From: Haematococcus lacustris
Lineage: Eukaryota; Chlorophyta; Chlorophyceae; Chlamydomonadales; Haematococcaceae
Direction of reading: 5' to 3'
DNA: 64,000 nucleotides
Assembly: GCA_030144725.1 (NCBI GenBank)
Contig: JASKMD010000019.1
Coordinates: 2,497,972 to 2,561,971 of the forward strand
The number at the start of each line of letters is the position of its first letter. Positions within the stretch are counted from its first letter, which is position 1. This document shows, one piece after another, positions 52,839 through 62,900 of this stretch. Both the position numbers and the translations under genes were made by a program. The notes under the pieces are model-generated. The model worked only from the letters and a program-made list of their open reading frames with translations, ran no database searches and had not been told where the DNA came from.

Positions 52839-55800
52839 TCAAATACGCTGATCAGGCCTGTATGGCTCTGAGATCCTGACCCACTGGCCTGCCATGCCGC
52901 GCCTGTTCCAGTCTGCCATCTTGGGCCCAATGCCCTCATCCTGGATGGGCTGAAACAACCCATGGTACAAGTCCCCCAGCTCAGAGGTGTTCATGGTGGT
53001 GTTGTCAGCCACTGTGTCAGGCCGGCCAAAGCCATACAGCCTGGCGCAGCACGAGCCAGCCACCCCCACGTTGCCAGCATGCACTGTGTTGCCTCGGAAC
53101 AACACTAGCTGCCCTGCCTTCACCAGGACCTCTGTGCCCAGTTGATGTGGCAAGGTCATGGCCAGGGCATCCATGTCCTTCACTTCCACCACTTGCTTTT
53201 GACCATCAGCCGTCCGCCGGCAATGGGCTGCAGCCAACCGGGACAGTTTGTGGCTGCCCATGTAGGCAACCAGGGGGAAGTCCTGGAGAGCCAGCAGGAA
53301 AACCAGGCCGTCATCCATCCCTGGGCCAGCAGGGAGGAAGTCGGTGTGGGGAGCCTGGGCCTGAGCCAGCTGCTCGGCCAGTGTAGTCACCAGCTTCCCA
53401 TTCCTGTTCAGGCGACGCTGCCAGGTGGGGTCGGTGATGATGGTAGCTAGGGCGTTCAGGGGGCGGCCCAGCAGCTGCCTCAGCACCGGCTGCAGGAGAG
53501 TGAGGTACTGGGCCAACACCTTCTTGGCCTCATCCACCTGCAAACACACCCAGAGTGCTGTCTACTGTGCTTCATGCAGCCTTGACTATAGGTAAGTTAG
53601 GAAATGCCTTTGCCGCAATGGCTATGTTCTACTGCTGTGGCTTGTGTCATCTGCTGCACACCTTAATCTATCTGTCTCTCACCTCCTTCTTCTTCTCTGC
53701 TGTCAGCGCGCTGTACACAGCCGCGTTGTACTTGTCTGTCAACAGCGTTAGGGTGGTGTCTAGGTCGCCACTGCTGTTCTTGTCTGACTTGGCCAACACC
53801 ACCTGCACCCTCTGGCCTGTGCCATACTGTGTCTTGATGTTGGCATTGACCGAGCTGAAGACCATGTGGTTATAGACCTTGGTGATCAAGATGCTGGCCG
53901 CAACCACCGCTGCCATATTTATGGCTAGCTGTGGCAGCTGGTAGATGGTCAGGCCATGAGCTAGAGCTGCTAGGCGACACTGCTCTAGCTCATGAGGCTG
54001 GTAGACCTCCCCTGTGTATGGCAGCAAGGTGGGCAGCTGATACACCATTCCCTGCGTGCAAGGTAGCAATGCATGACATGCTCACAAGTACCCGTCACTA
54101 TCAATTCATATCAGCTAGTTATGCCTTTCGTACCTGTGTATTCTTGGGAAACCGCACTGCTCCTCCATGCAGCAGGGTGCCTCCTGTGCTTGCCTGCAAA
54201 CACAATCCACACATATCCTACTGAGCCACAGCTGGAGTCAGTTAAACCGTGCACTAGGTTAATGAAACCCTGCACCACGTAGCTGAAACCCTGCACAAGG
54301 TCAGCGAAACCTTGCACAAGGTTTCAACATGTTGTAGGCTATTAGTAGGTGTTCACCTGCTCTCCTGATTGGCCACTTCCAGTCAAGGCTGTGTTAGCCA
54401 ACACGTGCAGCCGCCTTCTGCCCATCATCTCCTCCTACATACAGTGTGCAGCAGCTTCCCCTCTGTATGGCTCATGAGGCTGGTAGACATCCCCTCTGTA
54501 TGGCAGCAAGGTGGGCAGCTTGGGTCTCACCTCCAATCTGTTCACAGTGCCCTTCACGTTGTCCACCTTCTCAATCAGGGACTGTATGAGGTCCTGCAAT
54601 GGCAAATGAAGCAATGGGATATCTGAGCCACTGTCACAATGCACCATGATGCTGTCTTGCTCCTATGTGTTGTAATGTTGTGATCCTACCTGATCCTCGG
54701 CAGGCCTCGGCCTCTTGGATGATGAGGGACCAGCACCGTCCTCTCCATGCTGCTGCTGCTCTCCTTCAGTCACCTGTCCCAGGTCCTGCTGCTGGTGCTG
54801 GTGCTGCTGCCCGGGTGCTGCTGCCGCCCGGGTGCTGGTGCCCACCTGTGCCCACTGCCCTCTGCGTGTCTGGCGGTGGTGCTGCACTGGCGGATGGTGC
54901 TGATGCTGCCCTCCTGCTGCTGGTGTAGGCAACAGGGGAATGGAGGGGGCAAGGCTGAGTTGCACACGTGCTGCTGGTGCACGCCGCAGGACAGGTGAGG
55001 GGGCAGGGCTGCGCTGCACACCTGCTGGCAGGGCAGTACCTAGGCCTGTGCTGGGGGCCTTCAACCCAGGTACACCCGCTGTTGGTGTGGCGGGGGGCTG
55101 CCGCACAACCGCTGCTGAGGCTGGCTGTGGGGCAGGGGTGGGGGCAGGGGCCTGCTGCACACCTGCTGCTGGGGCTGGCTGTGGGGCAGGGGTGGGGGCA
55201 GGGGCCTGCTGCACACCTGCTGCTGGGGCTGGCTGTGGGGCAGGGGAGGGGGCAGGGGCCTGCTGCACACCTGCTGCTGGGGCTGGCTGTGGGGCAGGGG
55301 AGGGGGCAGGGGCCTGCTGCACACCTGCTGCTGGGGCTGGCTGTGGGGCAGGGGAGGGGGCAGGGGCCTGCTGCACACCTGCTGCTGGGGCTGGCTGTGG
55401 GGCAGGGGAGGGGGCAGGAGAGGGAAGGGGAGGGGGCTCTGTTCTCAACACAAATTCTGCCAAAGTAGCACACTCCTTTCTACCTTGCACTTCACATAGG
55501 TACACATAATCTGTGTCACCCTGACTCTTCATCTCCGCATCTGCACATTATAGTTAACAGAGACATGAATGCATGGATACCTTAACGTCCTACTGGCAAC
55601 TAGTCAACCAACTAACTCATCACCTCGCTTGTATACGCCCCACTAGCTAGCGAACGGCTTTAACCCCTCAGGGGGACTGGCTTCTTGTATGCCCATGAAA
55701 TGGTTGTTGAAGAAGGCGAAGTACGTGTCCCACTTGAGGCGCCTTGTGGAAGAGGGTTGGGGGTAATTCTCTGCAACGTATTTCCAGGACCTGTATTGCA

Positions 55801-56144
55801 AACAAGTCACACACTTGGGCACGTCCTCATGAGCATTGGGGTGCATGGGCTCTCACCTGTCCACAATCGCCTCTGTGTTACTCTGCGTCTCCATATCACA
55901 GGGCACAACAGTTTTGGCCACGCAGAAACCACAGCACACATCACGCCAGGGGTCATTCATGCTGGCCAGCCCGGTCGCAGCCTACATGCAAGTAGCCTCC
56001 GTGGATGAGTGCAGTGCTACCGATGGACAGTGTTAGGCTTGATTATGCGTCTACCTGAGTGCGGGGGCCGCATCGCGCCAGAAAGGTCATCATGTCAACG
56101 GCGACTCCTTCCAGTGCATTATTGCCTGCTGCTGCTGCTGCCAT
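52839..56144 (-). CDS. Transposon-borne protein with 2-oxoglutarate/Fe(II) oxygenase-like C-terminal domain
   Basis: Minus-strand exons 56144-56055 (ATG start), 55981-55857, 55790 to about 55650, 55540-54690, 54593-54531, 54193-54134, 54051-53683 and 53537-52839. Phases agree except at the donor of exon 3, which I could not fix. Exon 4 encodes six copies of a Pro/Ala repeat (PAPQPAPAAGVQQA) and a basic KRPRP. The last exon (232 residues) has an HTD triad (APHTDFLP), about 95 residues later VLFRGNTVHAGN, and then an arginine in ARLYGFG: the H-x-D, distal H and 2-oxoglutarate-binding R order of a double-stranded beta-helix dioxygenase. The substrate is unknown. In fungi and algae, TET/JBP-type oxygenases that modify DNA bases travel with transposons, which makes a DNA or chromatin substrate thinkable, but I cannot place this protein in that family. 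Confidence 0.62.
54960..55440 (-). repeat. 60-bp tandem repeat within the oxygenase-like gene
   Basis: About six copies of a 60-bp unit (GGGGCCTGCTGCACACCTGC on the plus strand) encode the 20-residue Pro/Ala repeat of exon 4. The length is a multiple of three, so copy-number change keeps the frame. Confidence 0.9.
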
Positions 56145-56456
56145 TGTGCGTAGCCTTGATAGTGTGCGCGTGGCCGCAATGGACTTTCGAATGTCTAGTC
56201 AAATGGCATGGGATCAACAATACTGCAAACCACGGGCATGGTGATATGCACTGCTTGCCTTATCCCAGTGTTCAGTATTGTCGCGTGTTATGCCTCGTTC
56301 AGGTATTTGTGAACACGTTCTAGTGCAGTTTACACGGGGTCACTGGAACCCTGCACACAGTCAGCGAAACGCTGCACTAGGTCCACAAAACACACTGCAA
56401 GGTTTGGATCGACTAGTCCATGAACCTGTAGCATGTCATGAACTTCTAGCATCTCA

Positions 56457-58643
56457 TTAATCAAACAAGTCACTGCGTGCTGCTGCTGCTGCCACTGCTG
56501 CATCTACTCCTGCTGCTGCTGCTGCCACTGCCTCTGCTACTGCCCCTGCCTCTGCCTCTGCCTCTGCCCTTGCTGTGCCGGGTGCCACTGGCCCTGCCCC
56601 TGCCTCTGCCCCTGCTGTGGCGGGTGCCACAGGCCCAGCCCCTGCCACAGCCCCTGCTGCCCCTGCTGCCCCTGCCACAGCTCCTGCTGCCCCCACTGCC
56701 CCTGCAGCCACCACTGCCCCTGCCCCTGCCCTTGACCCTGCCACAGCCCCGGCCCCTTCCCTGCCCCTGCGCTGCCTCTTACCCTGCCCTGCCTCTGCTG
56801 CTGCCTTTGCCCCTCCCCCTGTTGGCACTGCCCCTGTCCCTGTCCCTGCTGCCCCTGCCCCTGCTTCTCTGCCTGCACGCCTCTTCTTGGCTGCTGCCTT
56901 GCCCCCTTGGCGAGGGGGTGAAGCTGGGCCTGCCTGCTGCCCTGCACCGCTGGCAGCCTGCAGCTCCAACACCAGCTTTGACTTGTGCTCCACAAGCCGG
57001 GTCTTGGTCGTCAACTGCACACAACAAGGTGGCAATATGAAGCTTGGGAGGTAAGGAATGGTATGTGGTATGGTAGGGCATGGTAGGGTATGCTCGTAAG
57101 AAGTCAGCTACTTGCCTTCCACCAGGATTGGTCCTGGGTGCATGCCTCCAACAGCAGCGTCTTGGCCTGCGCCTCCGCCGCCACCTGCCAGCATCAAGCA
57201 AAGCACACATACTCGGCCAACATGTAAAATCACATACCTCTACCAGCATTGTAACGAGATACTCACCGGGTCTGCGTTGCTGCCGCCGGGGATAGACCTT
57301 GCTAGGTCTAGGGCCACCTCGTCAAACTGGTCATAGAATGTCTGGGACATTGCTTTCCAGGCCTTGGCAGCTTCAGGGTGCTTGCCTTCTGGCGTCTTGT
57401 CTGGTTTCTTCCAGTTCTCTGCGATCAGGGGTGCACGCAATGTCATGGATTAGCTCCACAGGGTCCTAGTGACAGCTACAGGGTCCTGGCACCTCACCAC
57501 AGGGTCCTGGTGACACCTACAGGGTCCTGGCACCTCACCACAGGGTCCTGGTGACAGCTACAGGGTCCTGGCACCTCACCACAGGGTCCTGGTGCACACC
57601 TACAGGGTCCTGGCACCTCACCACAGGGTCCTGGTGACAGCTACAGGGTCCTGGCACCTCACCACAGGGTCCTGGTGCACACCTACAGGGTCCTGGCACC
57701 TCACCACAGGGTCCTGGCCTACAGGGTCCTGGCATCTCACCACAGGGTTCTGGCTTCACTCACCTGAGGCTGCTTTCAGCTGAGCAGCTAAGGGCAGGTA
57801 TGGCTCCATGTCAGTGGGCACAACATCGTCATTGCTGTACGGGGTGCCTGCAGCCACCGCTGCTGCCTTGGCTTCCAACAACTGGCAGCCAAACTTCGAC
57901 TTCCACCCCTCATCTGCCTCCTGGATCTCTGCTTTCTTACGAGGTGTCCGCGGCACACGGGCCAGCTGCTTAGGAGTGGTCGGACGTCTGACCCAATCGT
58001 ATGACCTACACGTTCAAGGGTACCAGCCCGATGATGAGGACCTGTACTAATGACGCAGTGGGTTGCATGCTATGGGTGCATGATGGGTGGATGCATGCTA
58101 TGGGTTGCATGCTATGGGTGCATGATGGTTGGATGCATGCAACCCACTTTTTGAATGCCGCCAGCAACATCCAGTAGCTCAGCAAAGCCAGGTAGGCTGG
58201 GTTGGCCTTGGTGAATTCCTTCCATACGAGGCCGATGATTGCCCGCATGGGGACATTCCACCTTTCCTCCACCGAGTTTCTGCCCAGTTTGGGGTATTCC
58301 CCTGGTACACAGCCGGGGATGGTGTACTGCACAACACACACCAAGACTGTTTCACTAACATTCACATCAGAGAGCAAATTAGGTTGGTTACATGGCTACA
58401 CCATTCATTGCACAATCACCTGGCCCACAGAACGCGGGCACCACATCCGGATGTATTCGGGGGCGAACTTGCCCCAGAGACTGACGGCATCTTGCTGCAA
58501 GGATGCATTGGGTATAGATAACCAAGGTGACATGGGCAGTAATGAATTGAGGCTATGGTCAATTGTTGTGTGAGCACTACACTAACCTCATATTTGCCCA
58601 ACACACTGAAGGGCTTGTCGGCGTTGGGTGCATGATGCTTGCA
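56457..58643 (-). CDS. Unknown transposon protein with Ala/Gly-rich tail, 5' end not found
   Basis: Seven minus-strand exons join in phase: 58643-58587, 58494-58420, 58326-58148, 58005-57764, 57418-57267, 57184-57116 and 57014-56457, about 443 residues. The first exons read CKHHAPNADKPFSVLGKYE and LWGKFAPEYIRMWCPRSVGQ; later VWKEFTKANPAYLALLSYW, TPRKKAEIQEADEGWKSKF and WKAMSQTFYDQFDEVALDLA. The tail has a basic patch (KRQRRGREG) and long runs of A, G, V and E. I recognise no family. The intron after 57116 begins GCAAGT, a GC-AG intron. No start codon could be linked upstream; the first exon may lie between 58650 and 59950, or the region may be spliced from the transposase transcript, as TnpA and TnpD of maize En/Spm are. 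Confidence 0.6.
57452..57747. repeat. CACAGGGTCCTGG array confined to an intron
   Basis: About fifteen copies of the same half-site as in the subterminal array of Z (CACAGGGTCCTGGTG or TACAGGGTCCTGGCACC), period about 18-19 bp, filling the intron 57419-57763 of the unknown protein gene almost from end to end. Confidence 0.92.
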
Positions 58644-58749
58644 CTGAAATCACACGGGAACGATGGGTCATGGTTAGCAAAGGACATTGAGGCACATGCA
58701 ACGTGACCACAGCAAATCAAGAAGCATACACTCACACAAATTAGCAACG

Positions 58750-59795
58750 TAACCAGCGCTGGAGCACCTGGCTACAGCGCTGCAGCCATGTAGCTCCAGC
58801 GCTGGAGCCCCTAGTACCTGCTCTGCAACCAAGTGACTCCAGCGCTGCAGCCACATGGCACCAGCGCTTCAGCTATGTTGCTGCAGCGCTGTAGCCAGGT
58901 AGTTTCAGCGCTGTAGTTACTGCCTCCAGCGCTGAAACTACCTGCTTCCAGCGCTGTAGTTGTATAGCTTCAGCGCTGAAACTACAAGCTCCACCGCTGA
59001 AACCATGTGAATCCAGCGCTGTAGCAGTAAGGCTCCAGCACTGCAGCTAGCTTACTTCAGCGCTGCAGCCATGTAGCTCCAGCGCTGCAGTTCCATGGCT
59101 CCACCGCTGAAATTATGTAGCTCCAGCGCTGCAGCCATGTGGCTCCAGCGCTGAAATAACCAGCTCCACCGCCTTAACTATGTAGCTCCAGCGCTGCAAC
59201 AGTATGGCTCCAGCGCTGCAGCTCCCTGACTTCAGCGCTGCAGCCATGTTACTCCAGCGCTGCAGCCTCATGGCTCCACCGCTGAAACTATGTGGCTCCA
59301 GCGCTGAAGTCAGGGAGCTGCAGCGCTGCAGCCTAAATTCTCCAGCGCTGCATCCATGTGGCTCCAGAACAGTAGTCACTGGCTCCACCGTTGAAACCAT
59401 GTGGCTCCAGCGCTGCAGCAGTATAGCTCCAGCGCTGCAGCTAGCTGACTTCAGCGCTGCAGCTATGTAGCTCCAGCGCTGCAGCCACATGGATGCAGCG
59501 CTGAAACCGTGTGGCTCCAGCGCTGCAGCCATGTAGCTCCAGCGCTGCAGCCATGTGGCTCCAGCGCTGAAACCTCCCTGGCACCTGCTCTGCAGCCATA
59601 AGGCGCCAGCGCTGCAGTGTTGTTGCTCTAGCGTTGGAGCACTTGCTACCTGCTCTGTAGCCATATTGATCCAGCGCTGCAACCATAATGCTCCAGCGCT
59701 GGATCAATGTGGTTCCTGCGCGGGAGCCATGTTGCAACTGCGTTGGACCCAAGTGTTACCAGCGAAGGAGCCATGTGTCACCAGCGCAGGTGCCA
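58750..59795. repeat. Minisatellite centred on palindrome CAGCGCTG, left block
   Basis: About 45 copies of a 22-24 bp unit such as CTCCAGCGCTGCAGCCATGT. The core CAGCGCTG is a perfect palindrome and about half the copies extend to CTCCAGCGCTGGAG. It lies between the transposase stop and the first recognised exon of the unknown protein gene. Repeat frames (MWLQRWSH and the like) are not coding. Confidence 0.95.
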
Positions 59796-59954
59796 TTGTC
59801 ATTGAAAGCCTGTAGGGTTCGTTACCTGTACAACGTTTTCATCTATAGTAATCACTACTTTAACAATCAGGACACTGTCGTTCATCTGCTAGTGTTCCAT
59901 ATGCTATACATGTGGTGTCACCGTAAGCTATGCATGATGTTGTCGAGTCTCTCA

Positions 59955-62900
59955 TCACGCCTTGCTGAGGCTGTTGTAGGGCACAAAGTACATGTCACCC
60001 ACGCCCTCGCCATCTGGGAAGGCGCAAACCAACATGGTGTGCAGCAGCTCGCCATCAATGCCGTACCACTGATCAGGGTTGACATCGGACACCGGCTGCT
60101 TGCGCTTTGGAGCTGGGGCAGCCTGGGTGGGGGCAGCAGGGCGAGGGGCGGGTGCAGCCTGCTGGGAGGCCAGCCGTGATGAACGGCGGTGACCGCCCTG
60201 TGCTGCGTCTGGTCCACCAAACTGGACACCCCCGGCACCCTGGATGGGCATAGCCACGGCGGTTCCACTGGTCCCTGCGACATCCAGTTGCTGGCTGTCT
60301 GGCTCAGGCTCTGGCTCATCCTCAAGCACAGGCTCAGGTTTGGGATCACCCACACCATGGAGCAACTCTGGCAGGCCCCTCACCGGGTGCAGACGGATCA
60401 GCCGAGCGATAGCCAAGCGGAGGAAGTGGCCAGGATGGTTAGGGTGTTCCAACCTGACCCAGAACTCGATGTGGGCTGCATACTTGTTGATCTTCTTTCT
60501 GCTGCCCCCATGAAAGTACTGAGCCAACACCCAGGTGCTGGGCCTCTTCACGGCACGCCTGTAAGCCACGCTGTTCATCTTCTGCTGGGTGCACACAGCA
60601 CGTGTGAAGTACCGCAGCAAGCCAGGACGGGCTGGAGGGACAGCTGCCTCACCGGGAACATTGGAAGCTGTGGGGAAGAGGGCGTTGACGTCTGCCGTCT
60701 CCCACCCACTGTGCTGCTCACGCCCCCGGTTCATCTCCCCAACCGTGATGCAGCAGGCCTGACGCACACGCTCCTCACTGTCGGGGACAGGGCATCGCAG
60801 GGACCCCGCGCCCACCAGTAGGCATTGCTGCCCCTCCAGCACCTGGGTATCTGCCACACTGATGGGGTCCCGGGCAGGACCAACCAGCCGTGCCCGCTTG
60901 GGGGCCGCCTGCTGCTCCTCAGCCTCCGCTGCATCAGGCCGCGTAGCTGCATAACGCTTGACCCCGCGGTGCACCTGATCACGCAGGCATGAGATCAACC
61001 CCTTGCTGCAGCCGGGAGAATGCTTGCCAGCCCACAACTTGACGTACTGCATGAGCCGCTCCACCCAGAACTCCGCATCACGAAAGCTGCGTCCCCGCTC
61101 CAGCTCTTGAAGGTACAGACTGCACCCAACATGCCAGGATCATGGGTTACATGGTGAACACTGGCACATGTCACCTGCTCTGAGGCTAAGTGCACCTGCT
61201 GTATAGTCATGTTTCACACTGGTGTAGCCAAGTGACACCTGCTCAGGTGAGATGTGTCATCTGCTCTGGAGCCAAGTGGCTACTGCGTAGGTTCCATGTA
61301 GCTACTGGTCTGCAGCCATGTGGCTTCTATGCAGTAGCTACGTGGCACCTGCTCTGCAGCCAAGTGGCAACTTCGCAGTGGCAGCCAAGTGGCAACCTGC
61401 GCTGGAGTCATGTGGCACCTGCGCTGCAGGCATGTGGCTCCTGCGCTGGAGCGATGTGGCTCCAGCGCTGGAGAGGTGTGACTCCAGCGCTGGAGCAATG
61501 TGACTTCAGCGCTGGAGCCGTGTGGCTCCAACGCTGGAGCGACGGGGCTCCAGCGCTGAAGCTGTGTGGCTACAGCGCTTGAGTAATGTGGCTACAGCGC
61601 TGCAGCCGTGTGGCTCTAGCGCTGGAGCGACGGGGCTCCAGCGCTGCAGCTGTGTGGCTACAGCGCTTGAGCGGTGTGGCTACAGCGCTGCAGCCGTGTA
61701 GCTACAGCGCTGGAGCAACGGGGCTCCAGCGCTGCAGCTGTGTGTACAGCGCTTGAGCGGTGTGGCTACAGCGCTGCAGCCGTGTGGCTACAGCGCTGGA
61801 GCGACGGGGCTCCAGCGCTGCAGCTGTGTGGCTACAGCGCTTGAGCGGTGTGGCTACAGCGCTGCAGCCGTGTGGCTACAGCGCTGGAGCAACGGGGCTC
61901 CAGCGCTGCAGCTGTGTTGCTACAGCGCTTGAGCGGTGTGGCTACAGCGCTGCAGCCGTGTGGCTCCAGCGCTGGAGCGACGGGGCTCCAGCGCTGTAGC
62001 TGTGCGGCTACAGCGCTTGAGTGATGTGGCTACAGCGCTGCAGCCGTGTGGCTACAGCGCTGCAGCCGTGTGGCTACAGCGCTGCAGCCGTGTGGCTCCA
62101 GCGCTGGAGCGACGGGGCTCCAGCGCTGCAGCTGTGTGCCCCTGCGCTGGAGTGAGGTGGCTATCTGGCACCTTCGCTGGAGCCATGTGTCACCTGCAGC
62201 ATTGTCTGAGCAAGCTTCTTACCGGCATATCAGCATATGTAGATTCGGCGAGAACGTTGTGCCCGGGGCTTTCAACTCCGCCTGGAACTCTTGCATGCCA
62301 ACAGCGTACTTCTTCAAGTTAGCATAAGCAGTCTCGATGTTCTCCAGCACCGTCTCAGGCGTGTCAGCACCTACAGCACCAACCACCAAATCACCCTCGT
62401 GTTGTATGCTGCATCAATGTAGTTGCTATGCTTCTTTGGGTAGGGTTAGGGTTGGGTTAGGGTTAGGGTTAGGGTTAGGGGTTAGGGTTAGGGTTAGGGT
62501 TAGGGTCAGGGTCAGGGTCAGGGTCAGGGTCAGGGTCAGGGTCAGGGTCAGGGTCAGGGTCAGGGTTAGGGTGTGGGTTAGGGTGTGGGTTAGGAGTTAG
62601 GGTTAGGGTTAGGGTTAGGTTAGGGTTAGGGTTAGGGTTAGGGTTAGGGTTACCGGTTAGGGTTAGGGTTAGGGTAAGGGTTAGGGTTAGGGTTAGGGTT
62701 AGGGTTATGTTAGGAGGGTTATGGTTAGGGTTAGGGTTAGGGTGACCCTAACCCTGCTCCGGAGCCTTATACATTTCTCACCTGGGGTCAGGTAATGCAG
62801 TGATGCCGACACCAAGCAGCGCCATAGCTCCATGTGCTTCGCGTGCTCAGGTTTGGTCATGATGTCCTTGAACACATAGGCCCACTCGTGCTTGATGAAA

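Noticed and set aside
51059..52851. Long frames through the GGGTCCTG array (up to 436 codons)
   Set aside because: The 44-bp repeat gives periodic frames without stops; they start inside the repeat and carry no domain.
58674..61999. Frames of the MWLQRWSH/CGSSAGAM type
   Set aside because: These are translations of the CAGCGCTG minisatellite on either strand.
62438..62756. A chromosome end
   Set aside because: Transposase exons in correct phase lie on both sides, so the array is internal.
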